Translations under genes and position numbers: made by a program
Notes under the pieces: generated by a model
The model's database searches: none
What the model was told of the DNA's origin: nothing
Seen by the model: the letters and a program-made list of their open reading frames with translations, nothing else
Part shown: in pieces, positions 13,101 through 26,402 of the stretch
Layout of the letters: each line of letters opens with the position of its first letter
How positions within the stretch are numbered: the first letter of the stretch is position 1
Assembly: GCA_013398295.1 (NCBI GenBank)
Contig: VZSF01001081.1
Coordinates: 200,992 to 264,991 of the forward strand
Direction: 5' to 3'
Source: Chionis minor
Taxonomy: Eukaryota > Chordata > Aves > Charadriiformes > Chionididae
Length of the DNA: 64,000 nucleotides

Positions 13101-15704
13101 AAGTCATATCTGGAGGTGAAAGCTAAACTAATGAAATAGAAATGTCTTACCAAATGGAAACCAATTAAGTAGAATCTTTGAAAAGGAAATGACAGTTTAG
13201 TTACATCTAGTGATATTGCTTGTCTAGATTTTTCCGTCAAAATATGACATCAAATATCAGTTTAGGGGAATCCATATTACATTTTAAAGGAAAATTTGGT
13301 TTGTGCAAGTGTTCAGATTTCTACTGGAAAAATTCAAATGATAAATATAATTCGGGGGTTCAGCATTTTAAAATTTACTTGAATTCAAAAGTGAACTACA
13401 AGCAAATTGTGGTTCAGCTTGGAATAATTGAAGTGAGTAAAACTGAGCAAAAAAAGATGTAGGGAAATACAAAAAATGAAAAATGTTACTGCAGCATGAT
13501 TTTACCATGAAATAAATCCCAAGGGGAACCTTCTACTCTTAAGCTTGTTGCAGTTTGATTACTTTACATGTTCAAATATTTTATAAAGGCAAGTACACAT
13601 GCTCTCTATTTTCTAGATGTAAATACTGAAACCCTGAACTGAGCAGGGCACATTTTTATGTTAGTGACAAAGTCATGAAATGAACGTAAGTATTTTTATT
13701 CTCTGCCTCCAGAGCCCCAAAGACTAGAGGCTATAATGAGAATGCTGAAGAAATTAAGTGGTATCACTTTTCTTTAAGACTGAGTTTTTGTTAGGGTGAT
13801 GAAAACACTACAAGATTATTTAATGAAATAAAAAAAATCAGCATTTAAAATATTTCTAAATAATTAGAATAATCAGAAAACATTGTTTTCCTATAACTGT
13901 ATGTTCTCTTGCATCATTTTCCTACAACTGCATTTTCTCTTGCATGGGAGCATTAGTCAAAAAAACCACTTTAAAATATTTGAAGCTGTATAATGAAGTA
14001 CTATTTCAAGGCAGGGGTCCAGTGTCAGAACAGATTTGACTCAAAGCAAGCAGTATAACTTCCTATGTCATAAAAGGGGCGTGAGACTAAAGTCACTAAG
14101 AATGTTGTTCTAGCTATACCACTGCTAACCAAACAGAAGACAATAAATATATCAACAGGTATTTGATAATCAGATGTCCTATATGCAAATGTCAGATTGG
14201 AGTGTAAAAAGATGAGAACTGGGAGCAATAAAGCAGACTCTTTTCACATTATGCATGTTTCTGACAGCAGATGACCACTAATAAATACCCAACCAGTCTC
14301 CCCCAGGCTTTCTCATCTCTCCCCCATTTTTGCATTCAGCTTTTCAGTTCTCTGTCTACCTCAGTTATAACCTTTCCTTGGCTCTTTTAGGTTTCAATGG
14401 TTCGATATGTTACAGTTTCTTTATCAATCAGGTTCAGTACCATCTTGAAACTTTGATATCAATAAAAATCTTTTGGTGTTTGCTAGACCAAGGGGAAAAA
14501 CACAGTTCTTTAATATGAGGCCATAAGTTCTCCATTCCAAGAGGAGACACATTACTCTACTGCTGAGGAACAAACATATGGTAAAAACACAAGAAAACTG
14601 AACAGCTCTTCTCTAGTTGTTAAACTGCACTTTTTTTTTGGTGGGGAGGTAGGTGTTGGGTTTTTTGTCTTTCATTATATCTAATGCACAGCTGTCACCA
14701 AGCACTACTGGGCATGACACCCTTTCTTGTGATATATAACATGAGTTAATGATGCCCTGCCCCAAGAATTTATTGGGAAGAGCAAGCTGTCAACATGATT
14801 ACTAAATGCCAGCTTCCCAATGTTTTGACAGGAAAAAGCTCATATTTCCTTACATTAGCACAAACCCCAAAGCATCTAGATTGAGGACTATTGCAGAAAT
14901 CAGATGGGTTCATCTATGCTGCAATAAAATAGGCTTCCAAACTGTCCAGAAAGGTAAATTCAGATTTGGCATTGGGAAGAAGTCGATGAAGCTGGAAGCT
15001 GGAGCCGTGATAAAATTATGTATTTTGTATATACAGGCCCATTGTGTGGAAGTGCAAATATGGTGATAATCACAACTGGACATTTTTTGATGTGAGATTT
15101 TTCTGTTGGAGAAAACTAATCTGCTGAAAATGGAAATGTTCTGGGGAGTGTTGATCCCTGCAGGTACTTGTTTGGCCTTTACGTGGGTTTTATACCTTGG
15201 CAGCTGACTAGGCACCAGGATCCCAGAGTTTTCATCAACTGATTCTCCAGAAACTTGCTTGTTACCAGATCCCAAGAGCTCAGTCCTTCCGGGCCACTGC
15301 AATGCAGCTTGTGAAAGGACTGGGAATCTTAGAGCCCTTGGGAACTCACTGTCCAAAACACACACCCACTAAGGAGCCCAGGCAACATAGCTGGCTTCAG
15401 AAACACAGACTCAGCCTGCAGAATGTTTTGTTTTTCAAAAAACTATAGGTTTAGACTCCCATTTAGAAGGAAAAATAATCAGCTTTCAGAATTTCAGCCT
15501 GATTTGTAATTCTTAAAAAGTAATAATATTTTTTTTTGTGGAAGCAGAACCATGCTTCCTGACCTGCTTCAAAGAGAAATGTTGCCTTAAAAATCACCAG
15601 AGATGAATGATGGGAAGACAAAATGAAAAAAAAAGCACCCAAATATATGAAACAATATCTAAGACAAAAGATGGGAAAGCTAAGTGGAAATGGACAAGCC
15701 AGAA

Positions 15705-15722
15705 ATTATTATTATTATTATT
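15705..15722 (+). repeat. (ATT)n microsatellite
   Basis: Six consecutive ATT units are followed by a degenerate ACTATTAC continuation. Confidence 0.9.
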
Positions 15723-16781
15723 ACTATTACAATTGATCATCTGGGTATTAAATGCAAGAAAATGTATTAGTACTACCATGACAATGCAACCCTTTTAAAA
15801 TATTCATAATAGGAGGGAAAGTGGAGCAATTTCATATCTGTGTTTTCTTTTTGTCTTTTCCCTTTGCATCATCGTCTGTTGTATTCAGCCTAGAGCTGCG
15901 TATTCATGTAGCATTTATTAGTATAACATCAAGGGCAGAACTACTCACAAAAAGATAGTCCTACTAGGGTGCATCTCAAGATTATCAGCTTTTTGGAACA
16001 AAACCCAGGGGTGAAATTCTAACTTGATTTAAATCAGTGACTATTATTTTTAGTAAGACTATCATTGCATTCTATTTTCTTTTTTCAAGTGTTATGCAGA
16101 TCTGTGAAATTAAGTAGTCTTATTATCCTGGTTTTGGAGTCAGCAAATCTCATTCGTTACCTCCAAGTGGACCACAGTTTCTTTCTGTTCTTTCTGGTCT
16201 TCCCTGTGATTTCTTCAAACTATTATAAACTGGGGGTTTTTTTGGCCGTGATGCAATTCTTCATTCCATCCAGCTTTTCTATGAAAGGGTTTCCCTACAC
16301 TGTGATTATAATTTCTCTGCACATCTGCCCCTTTATGCAGAACTCTCCGGAGAAATCCCATTTTCATTCTGTGCCGTAGTAATTCTTCTGCCTTCCTGGC
16401 CACCAATTCGACATGTACTTCATGACTTGCTTAATCATCATCTAGTTCACTTGACGTTGCATTTATTTAGCGTATACCTGTTGTGGGGATTTTCCAACTT
16501 CTCTCTCTATTCCTCCTGACCACTAGCATTTAACCCAACGTTGCTATTCATGGTCATTACCTGTGAGCAGAGGTATTTCAGTTCTTGTGCCATCTTTATA
16601 CATCAACTGAGGTATTGGAATACTTGTGTGATCTTTATATAATTGGATTTTACTGGGCTTTTTTTTGTGTTTGTTTTTCTCATCATAACATATAATTCTT
16701 CTTCTGCCAACCAATTTTTAAATCATTCTCTTTCTATCAGTCTAAATCATTTTCCAGTTATTTACTTTCACAGTATAATAC

Positions 16782-17125
16782 AATCATAGACTCTCAAAAA
16801 ATTCTGCTGTAAAGAAACTTCAGGAGGCATCTAGTCCAACATCCTGCTCACAGCAGCTATGAGGGCAGACCAGGTTGCTCTGGGCTTTATCATGGTCTTG
16901 AAAACAAAGGATGGAGACAACACAACCTCCTCATAACCAGTCGACCTGTTTCAGCTGCCTCTCTGTCCTTGTGGAAAAAGCTTTTCCTTATATATAGTCT
17001 CAACTTTTCTTGTTTCAATTTATACCTGTTGTCTCTCATCTTTCCCCCATGAACTGCTATGAACATCCCGGCTCCACCTTCTCAATTCCACTCCATCTTC
17101 TTGTAGGTAGTCCCTTCAAAATCCC
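16782..17125 (-). mobile_element. CR1 LINE 3' end, old and diverged
   Basis: Reading left to right, this is the reverse complement of a CR1 3' end. It opens with an aatcataga tail remnant, then 'catctagtccaacatcctgctc', 'caggttgctctgggc', a diverged 'ctgcctctctgtccttgtggaaaaag' block and 'tcccggctccaccttc'. It is more diverged than the other copies: insertions and substitutions are visible in the normally well conserved 'ttggaagggacct' start. Only the 3' non-coding part and the end of the ORF2 region are present, as is usual for 5'-truncated CR1. No functional protein remains. Confidence 0.8.
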
Positions 17126-18697
17126 CTCAGCAGGATATTGTCCTTCTTTTATTTGGCCACAGATGGCCACTGAACTGAAACCTTTGTGTTCTTTGGTCAT
17201 TGACCATCATCTTAAAGACCTAAACTAATGCCAATATATGTGATTTTTTACTGCTTTACCCTTTGCTGCAGTCACATTGTGTCCTTTGCTAGCCTTTTCA
17301 TACAGAAGTCGATTAATTTACTCCAGTTAGCTCTCACAGGATCCGTTTGCCATGTTTTAGACCATTTTCTTTTATTAGAAGGTAGTCAGATTGGGAAATG
17401 ATGGCACTGTTGTTGCGTTTAATTAAGGGCTCACCTCCACCCTTCCAATGTGTGTTTTGGCAGTACTCAGGCGCTGGACCCTGACTGATTTTCTCTGAGC
17501 AGTCTCCTTTCTGCTTCTGAAGCCAGGACATTTACTACAGACCTTGCTGTGTTTTCCTGGGCAGCCCATTGAGATCTGTCATCAGGTGCTCAACTTCTGG
17601 GATTTTATCACTCTCTTCATTCAGCTATGTCTTCAGTTCTTCCTCTTTCTTTTCAATATTACCTATTTTGGGCATTTTGTTTTGAACTTTTCCTCCCAAA
17701 TAACTGCAGATAAAGATTGAGGTATCATGTGTAATGTGAACTTCATCAACTAACCAAGCACAATATTTTTGTCTGGAAATCATAGTTGTTGTTCTCTTAG
17801 GCAGATGATGTGCTGTACCTGCTGTGTCACAGCTGCTCAAATCTGGCTACAGAGAGACACAATTTTATACCTTCACCTTAGTTTAGATCACCTCCCTTAA
17901 CAGAGAAAGTAATAGAAACACAGTTTCTATGTGCAGTTGCAACATTTTCTATAGATAAAATTATTCCTCATACTTCCTTAGACCAGCTTTCTGGGGCATA
18001 TCTAAGAGACTAAATAGCTAAGAAGACCTAAAACAATTTATAAAATCAATCTTCTCTGATATCCCTAGCTAAGGCAGCTGTCTGCCTTTCCTGGTGTGTG
18101 CTGTGAGTCTCCCCGCTTTAGGTATCCTCGAGTCATGGTCAGCAGAGCGATATGCGCGCACATTTTAAACACACTGCTCAGAAAAGTTTGATCCATCTCA
18201 TCCATTGGCTTTTCACCGCTATACTGAGTGAACCATAGAAAATTCCTGCAGGATCTCCAGGAGGACTCAGAATTTTTGTTACTGACTTTGCTAAGTGTAG
18301 GTGTAAGACCTTGTCAAGAGCTGATGGAGAGTTCTTTCTTTTCCTTTGTGTATAAAGACAACAGTATTGCACCTTAGAATCAAACCCTAATATTTGTGAG
18401 AGATTTAGCAGGCAGGTAAGTTCTGCATGCTGGCTGTTGAAAAGCTTCATCACACATAAAGAGGGTAAGTTACGATCAGCTCTACAGCTTTTTGACCAGC
18501 ATGCCAGAAAAGGATTACTAAAAGTGGCAGCAAGCTGGTCTTCAAACTGTAGGGGAGCTACTTTAAGTGCAGTTTCTCCTCACCGAGTCTGATTAGCTGA
18601 TTCATTAATTTTGGGCCCTTGCTGTAGTTTTGCTCTGTATAAATTCTTGTTACAATTATCTTAAATCATAAGCTAATGACTTACTTTCAGAAGGTCA

Positions 18698-18714
18698 CCC
18701 AGTAGGTGGCACTC
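18698..18714 (+). promoter_or_regulatory. Putative CTCF binding site
   Basis: The sequence cccagtaggtggcactc fits the CTCF core (CCA-S-Y-AG-R-K-GGC followed by a purine and C/G). It sits at the edge of a locally GC-rich, pyrimidine-rich patch in AT-rich DNA. Occupancy cannot be judged from sequence. Confidence 0.4.
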
Positions 18715-21025
18715 CCCATCTGACGTAAAACTGAACCAGGAGCCAGGAGGGGAGAACCCACGGCAGACACAGAACAGAGCAGACCCGTCGAGCCCCACAC
18801 CCTGGGTGGTAGACCCGTGCCTTCATCTCCATCCCTGTTTTCACACACAGCGCAGCATCAGGGCATCTTTCATGCCTTTTCTGTTGCCCCACTTGCAGAG
18901 GAACCTTTCCAGATTTCACATCCCCCTCCAACAGCTTTATGCTGTGGTTTCTTCCCTATTGCATGGCCTACTGCTTAGTCTAGAAAAAGCCTGAAAAGTC
19001 AGACTGGCGCAAAGGAAACTGGAAGTAGCAATGACCAAAAAAGTGCTGGCGAACTTAGTTGAAGGGTGACGTGGAAGTCTATAAAGTGCATGCCTGAAGA
19101 AGGCTAAGATAAGCTTGGCATTTGAGTGAATACAGATAGACTGACAAGCATACACATCTGTCCCAAGATGTATAATTTACGTCTCACTCTTTGGTAGGTT
19201 TTTGTGACCTTTTCAAAATCTCATTTTTTGCATAATTAACGTATTTCCTCTGGTTAGAGAGGCTGAAAGGTTAGAAAGGTTGAAATGAGAGATATACTAT
19301 TGAGTCAACTGATTAAAAAGGCAGTGTGTGACACAAATTAAAATTATAATTAATGGAAAATATGAGACAGAGAAAAGCATCTGAAACGAAATGAAACAAA
19401 ATGTCAAGTTCATAGAAAAGTTGACTGGGAGGTTGCTTCTGCCTAGCCCCAGAGTTTCTCTGTATTTTGGTGACTTTGATCCTTCCGCCTTTCATTTTTC
19501 TTGTTGGGAAACACCTCAAATGTCTTTTACATTCTTCATGTCCCTACAAGTTCTGTTGTCTCTGCATCTCCAGTAGCTTTACTATTCCCAGGTTCCCAAA
19601 GAAATTGTCACGATGGAAGAATATGATGTGTGACTAGGGCGACCAAAAGCTGTCTGCCGTGTGAGAAAGTGTTTTGGAAGGCTGACTGGATAACAGTAGC
19701 ATTCAGTATACAGTTAATATAATAATATATAATATAATTTCTTTGTCAAGGCATGTTTGAAGAAACAAAAAGTGATGCATCAGTACAGGCTCTCATTTCC
19801 TCACAGCAAAACCCACCAGAATAAGCCTGTCTTCAGCTCCCATGCACACGTTTTGAGAGGCCTCCTCTGCTCTTTCTTTGCTTAATCTTACTGCCCTACT
19901 TCCTTCCACTATGTACTTTTCCATAGCCATCTGCAAATGAAATCACAGCTGGAGAAATTATACAGGAGTTTTAAATTTAAGCTAGACTTTTAGATATTTA
20001 TGTTCTACATCAGAACACATTAGAAGAATTTCTTTTTGATACGTTGGAGTGAATATTCCTTACAGCCTCAATAAAGCTACCATTTTGTTTTCCTAATTGA
20101 AGATATACTTAAGAATAAAAGAAAAGGATATCTCATTCCTGAGTGCGTATTTTAAACTCTAATGACTAATCACGCAGCTGAATGTTCATATCATGATAGG
20201 TCATTCTACTAATGTTTTTATTCAGTTGATTGTTGTAGATTGTTCTTCCTCACCCATGTCTGTTCAATAAATTGGTGCCTGCCATTATGTTTTGCAGTTT
20301 ATTTCATGTACAGAAAACCAGGCTTATGAGATACAGAAACCTTGTGCTTGATAAAGACGCATCAGAGATTGCCATATCAGAGGCTTAAAGCCACTCTCTA
20401 GAGTTAAAGGACTGACAATTTGAGAGGTACAAAAGGATTCTGTTTTCTTGTATGATGCTGGGGAAGTGCTGGTGTGTGTATGTGTGAGCGTCTGTGTTTT
20501 GTGTTACTAGAATGAGAAATCCTTATTTGTGATGGGCAGTAATTACATTTTTACTATTCATGGATGGATTTTTAGGGCAAGAACGCTTGTGCCCTTTACC
20601 ACAGTCAACAAGAAAAATGGATAAACAATCTGTGGTATAGTTCACAGCTATGAAGTGAGAGATCAATTGCAGCACATATTCCGCTTGCTGAGTTAATTAT
20701 TACATACATATATATGTCATGTGTTTGTGCATGTGTATATGGCCCTGTTCTTTCAGTATGTAAACTCTAAATGAATTCTAAATTTATGCTAAACAAAAAG
20801 GAGAAAATGCTGCCACAAACTGCAAATTCCAGAATCATTCTGTCCTAGGTAATATGACAGGAAACAGAGAACTACTGATGTTTCTATTACAAAGTCATTG
20901 GTGTCAAACTCAAGCCCTCAAAATAATAAGCCATAGCTCATTTTCCCAGAATTGTGAAATTATATCTTCTTAATTTGACTGTCATTTTTTAATCTTTTGC
21001 AGTTGTGGGTTTTTTTTTTTTTTTT

Positions 21026-21078
21026 NNNNNNNNNNNNNNNNNNNNNNNNNNNNNNNNNNNNNNNNNNNNNNNNNNNNN
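21026..21078. other. Assembly gap (53 N) at a T homopolymer
   Basis: The N run is bounded by at least 15 T on the left and six T on the right. The missing piece is therefore probably an extended poly-T or T-rich microsatellite, or an element with a poly-A/T end. The odd N length suggests an estimated rather than default gap size. Confidence 0.95.
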
Positions 21079-21936
21079 TTTTTTAAGCTTTTCTCAATCT
21101 ATATAAACTGGATACACATACCTATGTGTACTTTTGTATATTCACATCTAAGTATGTGAAAGTCTGTGCATAGTTCTTGTTCCATGTATATATTAATTCC
21201 AGAGGAAAATCACTCCAAGATGCACACACCCGAAATGTCTGTTTTCCATAGCCTGTCTGGCAGAAAATAGTTTGTTCTGTTAGGGCTATGACAACAGGGA
21301 GCTATATGAACTCTTTCATGTCTGCATGTGTATTCTCAATCTTCCATTTACACTGACCTATATTGTATTTTAGATCTTTCAAAATGATCTGATTAAACAG
21401 GTTTGTCATGACAATTAAAAGTAGCCTAATTTTTTAGTGGTTATCATATATTAAATTCCAAGTTAGTATCATAACTCAATTTATGGGCAGTGTCTTGCTT
21501 TCAAAGACAGAGACTGACAAGTTGGTAATTATAGCTTGTATAATTTTGTAATTTTTTCCCAGCAAGAACAAATATGCAGACTACCTGTATAATGCTTCAT
21601 TAATAGTCTTATTAAAAAAGCCCTTCAGTATCTGACTGCATTAAATTTTTTTATTTATTTTTTCCTATAATCTGTAAGATAGAGAAGTCTTGTTATCTCC
21701 ACTTTACATGGCAAAAAATGATAGAGAATGTAGGGAAAAGAGATTAAGGTTTGACCTTCAAAAGGTTTTAGTTTCTTTAAAAAAATATTAAAAAAAATCT
21801 GTCTCGTTCAAGGTCATATGGGAAATCTGGAGCAAAGTGAGGTCTCAGATTCCAGGCTAGCACCCTCCACACATTGTATAATATGCTAGGTAATATACTG
21901 CTAGAGGAGATTACTGAAATCCCCTTAGGGAAAATG

Positions 21937-22126
21937 AAAAAAAAAAAAAAAGAAAAAGAAATCATACCCTTTAGAAAAAAGGGAATAGTTTTATAAAGGT
22001 TCAAACCTGTATTCAGTTCCCCCTATTTTTTTTTTTTTTAAAAAAAAAAAAAATAGGGGGAACTGAATAGAGGTTTGAACTTTTATACAACTATCTCCTT
22101 TTTTATAAAGGGTATTATTTCTTTTT

Positions 22127-22158
<32 letters not shown>

Positions 22159-22246
22159 AAAAAGAAATCATACCCTTTAGAAAAAAGGTGATAGTTGTAT
22201 AAAGGTTCAAACCTGTATTCAGTTCCCACTATTTTTTTTTTTTTTT
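21937..22246. repeat. Three-unit alternating inverted repeat array (about 103 bp units)
   Basis: Three abutting copies run +, -, + at 21937-22039 (103 bp), 22040-22142 (103 bp) and 22143-22246 (104 bp). Each unit is a run of 15 (or 14) A, a core of about 73 bp beginning gaaaaagaaatcatacccttt and ending cagttccccctat, then a run of 14-15 T. Junctions fall exactly at T14|A14 (22039/22040) and T15|A15 (22142/22143), so two near-perfect palindromes share the middle unit. The cores differ by a few substitutions: about 4 between copies 1 and 3, and about 6-7 in comparisons with copy 2. The homopolymer lengths are nearly identical. I do not recognise the core as a known family. It could be a real nested inverted duplication, hairpin-prone DNA, or an assembly foldback artefact. 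Confidence 0.95.
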
Positions 22247-23802
22247 AGAATAGAAAGTACGCAGTATTTTGCAGGACTGTTCACCCACAAGTGTACTACA
22301 ATGTCTCACTCCTTATGCTGGTCAGAAATGTATGAGTGCTTTTTATTCTGTCAAATAAATCCATGTTTCAGGGTGCAATCACTCTTCCAAGGATTCTTTG
22401 TTGTAGGTTGTCACTCATGTATTTGAATTGCACCTCTTTCTCTGAATAAACAGAGTTCTCTACCCATATTTTTCCCAACCTCTTCCTGAGAATTTGACAA
22501 GTCACTTGATTGAAGATCAATTTTTCAAAGCATCCCCGTCCCAAAGCTTTCTCAGGTCTGAGACCTACTGTCTTTCATATGTATGGGTTTGAGTCTGTTC
22601 CCAACAAAGAAAAACTAGACTTTGCATTTTTTCTTTCTTAAATTTAAATCAGACATGGGAAACAACAAACACAAATGCTGAATTCAAGGTTTTGCAAATG
22701 CAAAAGCTTAGATGTAAAAGTACACTAGAAGATTTTTTACAGTAATCTTATGAACTATTCAGAAGGTTGTATTATTCCAGGGAATACAGATCATCAAAAC
22801 AAAAATTAAGTGTATAAATCCTGTGCATTCTTACTCGGAGACTGGCTAACTGAGAAATACACAGAACTACCACCAGCCTTTTATTTGACAAAGCTTCCTT
22901 CTCAGAACCAGAATGACACCATTATTAGCTACCTTTGTTTTTCTCTACCTGTTAGAGAAACGAAACATTTCCATAACCCAAAAGGGAAAAAATTAAAAAG
23001 GAGTCTATCAGTCTATTTCTTGTAGGAGATGCTGAGATTCTGACATACTGATGATAGGCCAAAGTAGAAGAATTAATGTGCAGAGAGCCTGTAGTCTCTT
23101 GGTTGTTACTATTTCTAGGACTAAAAATTACACAGCAGAGTCTTTGATATTCTGCACATTACCTGTATGGCAAACATTAATTCACCAGGTAAAGAGCGCA
23201 TTCACTTTCTATTCTGTTTTAACCTAATAAAATTCCCAATATACAAGGTTATCTTTCTAAGTGTAGAACTGCATATTAGTGATTTTGTTATAAAACACGG
23301 TCCTTTGAATACTGCGAGAGATTATTATCGCTTTTCAACCTGCTGAACTAGAAGAGTAGTAGTGGTTGGACAATGTGCTCTGCGGTGTACAAACGATTGT
23401 GGCACCTTTCACTTTCATTTTATATCCAGGCTGCGCTTTCCAAGGGTACTTGGTGAATTATACATTGCATTGACAGACACGCAGTAGGTAGGTATGACTG
23501 TAAACCTTTACTTGTATGTATTCTCATGATTATAATGCACTTTTCTCCTTGCCCCATGTTGCAGGCTGAGTAGCCAGCCAGGAGGCTGGGAACGGCTGCT
23601 CCTCTGCATGCCAGGGAGCTTGAGCAGCAAAAGCTTCTCTCCAAGGTAAAGCGGCTCTGCAGCCCAATGACAAAAGTAACCTGGAATTTAATTTATTTTT
23701 GAAAAACTCTGTTGTATATTATTTCCTTTGAGCAGTCTTGAAAAGGAAAGTAAGAATCTTATTCAAAGTGGTTTTATAGCAACTTTACACTATCCATGGT
23801 CT

Positions 23803-24233
23803 GATCATAGAAGCATAGATCCATAGAATGTTAGGGGTTGGAAGGGACCTCTGGAGATCATCTAGTCCAAGCCCCCTGCCGGAGCAGGTCCACCCACAGC
23901 AGGTTGCACAGGATGATGCCCAAGCGGGTTTTGAATGTCTCCAGAGTCAGAGACTCCACCACCTCTCTGGGCAGCCTGTTCCAGTGCTCTGCCACCCTCA
24001 AAGTAAAGAAGTTCCTCCTCATGTTCAGATGGAACCTCCTATGTTCAACTTTGTGCCCATTACCTCTTCACTCTAAAAAGTCTGACCCCCTCCTCCCGGC
24101 ACCCTCCCTTTAAGTATTTATAAACATTGATAAGAACGCCCCTCAGTCTTCTTTTTTCCGGATTAAAAAGACCCAACTCCCTCAGCCTTTCCTGTAAGAA
24201 AGATGTTCCAACCCCCTAATCTTCTTAATGATC
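23803..24233 (-). mobile_element. CR1 LINE 3' end
   Basis: This is the reverse complement of a well preserved avian CR1 tail: gatcatagaagcatag, then 'gttggaagggacctctgg', 'agatcatctagtccaa', 'ctgggcagcctgttccagtg' and 'aagaagttcctcctcatgtt'. It ends in the region that normally reads 'gaggttggaacat' in the element's sense. It is about 430 bp and 5' truncated. The short open frames within it on the plus strand are antisense CR1 shadows. The same subfamily wording occurs in the opposite orientation at 54981. Confidence 0.93.
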
Positions 24234-24654
24234 CTTAAACAATAAGGAGTATAGCACAGTCCCCCTCGTACAAAATAGTATTACTATACTTCAGTGAGAA
24301 ATCTGCCTTCAAAACTTGTAGCAACTCTGACTGACAACTGTGACTTTTTTTGGTACTGAGACCTCTGATGGAAGACTGCAAAAGAAGGCTACATGTGGAA
24401 TTGTTTTCCTGTAAACGGAGAAGTTTCTGAGTGCACATGATGCTGAAAAAGGGACATTTTAATGGAACACTTAACTTGTTACAATCAGCACCCAAGACCA
24501 GTACTTTTCTATTTCAAAGTGACAAACTGTCCCTGCAAAGCACACAGTGAGCCTTTCTTTTTAAAAAAAAACAAAACAAACCAACCTTTTTAAAGATGCC
24601 AATAATAAGGAGACACCTTCCAAAGCTTTCCAGTTCTGCCTAATTTAGCCAGTA

Positions 24655-24740
24655 TTTTAAACCACACATTCCTGAACTGTGGTCTGCGGACCACTGGTGG
24701 CCAATACCCAGCCATACTGAACACCGAAATAGATACACAA
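24655..24740 (+). mobile_element. Possible hAT/Charlie-type DNA transposon terminal fragment
   Basis: The segment 'cctgaactgtggtctgcgg' followed by 'accactggtggcc' resembles the 'tctcaaactgtggtccgcggaccactggtgg' ends common in amniote hAT-like non-autonomous elements. Only one end is visible and no target-site duplication was established, so this is tentative and rests on remembered family appearance. Confidence 0.3.
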
Positions 24741-26402
24741 GTCAAATTTTGATACTAAGAGGTTTTCCATGAAACTTGGAAGATTGATAGGAGTCACTAG
24801 TTCTGAACAGCACTAAAAAGCTTTAGTCACCCAGAGTTACTAGACAACCAGGAACCAAACATGCATTAAGGCCACCTTAACTATTTTCCTGAGCATTTGC
24901 TTGTATTCTGAAAGTGGAAATTTCCTCCCAACAGTCATTAGCCCAAGGAAAAGGTGCTACAATTAAAATCTCATGGAAGCCTGGCAAATATCCCTCAAAC
25001 ATGAGAAAATTGTGTTCTTGCCACCTAAGTCAAACCGTAGAGAGGTGGTCTGTGTGCCTACTCCTATCATTCCCTGCTCCATTGAAAATGTATGTTGCAA
25101 AATCAAGGAGGGCTGAGAAGTTAGGAAATGTTGCATTCCTTTTTGTGCACAGTTACATGACTACAAAGTATTTTTATCTCTGTTCCAGGAGGCAATTTCT
25201 TTCCAGATCCTCGTGACCCATGGCATTAACAGGTCTCAAATTCCTTGCAGATCCTGTTACAGCTCCTCCAATGAGGGGCATTTCAGGCAACCCCAAAAGT
25301 GTCCTCATTCTCTCCCTCTTTTCTGTGGGTTTCTTCTGGAGTGTAATTATTATTAGACAACAGAGCAGTGGCAGATCTGAAACAGGTATCCCCCAAATAT
25401 TTGCAGTCTTTCTGGAACATCACTAGCATCTTTTTGCAATGTATCTGGCAACGATCAAGTATGAACCCTTGAGTTTTATCTTCAGTCACTATTACGAAAA
25501 GAAAACACAGAAAAGCTGCTCTGGAACAAGAAGAAAGTATTTCTTTCTCCCTTAAGGCAACACGTGCAGCCTGAACATCAAAGATGACAATGGAAAAAGA
25601 AGCAAAAGGATGCATAAACTCTGCTAACTTTAAGATGTCTAGCAACGCTACAGTTGGATAATTGGGCAACGCCATTTACAAAACCCAGGGATCATTTCCA
25701 TTTAATGGGAAAGGCGTACGATGGCAACAGAGATACTGCTCTTGTTATCCTCAGCTCCTGAAGCGGGTGAGGTTACTTCAGCCAGCCAGCACTGCCGCAA
25801 GCCCCCAGAGCACACTGCTTTGCTCATGGTGATGTCACGATTTCTGCAGAAACCTTCTTGCATGAATTCTGCATTCACCCCATTTGATAAAGAATTATAC
25901 TATAGGGGAGTTAGTGATAAATTATGCTCAACATGATACTGATGGAAAAAAATCAACCTTGAGGTATTTGTACGAGCTATGTATTGTTCTCTTCAGCCCA
26001 ATGTAATTTAAGTGGGTCCTTAAGTCTTTTTAAAAAGGGAAAAAATAATTTGAAAAACTGCTGCACAGTTAATCACTGCACGAAATGTGTGTTTTCAGGA
26101 AAAGCCTCCATAACAAGCATTTTCTTGATGCATCTCATTCAGTTAGTTATCACATGGCCCTACCAATCCTGTCTACGTCTTTCATCCCATTAAAAATCCC
26201 AGAGCTGATTTATTTCAGCCCTTTCTCCCAAACCCTTCAGCTGTGATAGCACAGTGTTCTCTGTACAAACCATCCCTGGCCTGCTCTTTGTTGCTGTAAT
26301 ATATCAGGCCGGTCTTGGCTCTATAAATTCTCTTCTTCACAAGCTTGGCTATATCTTTGTCTCAAACACTCTTCTGGCATTTATGGGATCCTTCATTTTT
26401 CG

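Larger units (their letters stand above)
4854..16781 (+). other. Long intron-like interval
   Basis: This is AT-rich non-coding sequence without a recognised interspersed repeat. It includes the X-box-like palindrome at 10094, a G/T tract at 9691 and an ATT microsatellite at 15705. A relatively GC-rich patch at about 12320-12730 holds a 130-codon open frame that I do not support as a gene. A 74-bp splice-flanked open segment at 5931-6004 is in phase 2-in/1-out and is not compatible with its neighbours. I see no tRNA, rRNA or known small RNA here. Confidence 0.4.
17126..23802 (+). other. Intron-like interval with gap and inverted array
   Basis: Non-coding, AT-rich. It contains the CTCF-like site at 18698, a GC-richer patch around it (18690-18930), the assembly gap at 21026 and the three-copy inverted array at 21937. 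No coding segment is supported. Confidence 0.4.

Noticed and set aside
14910..15365. 151-codon minus-strand open frame
   Set aside because: No motif, no plausible splice boundaries; length consistent with chance.
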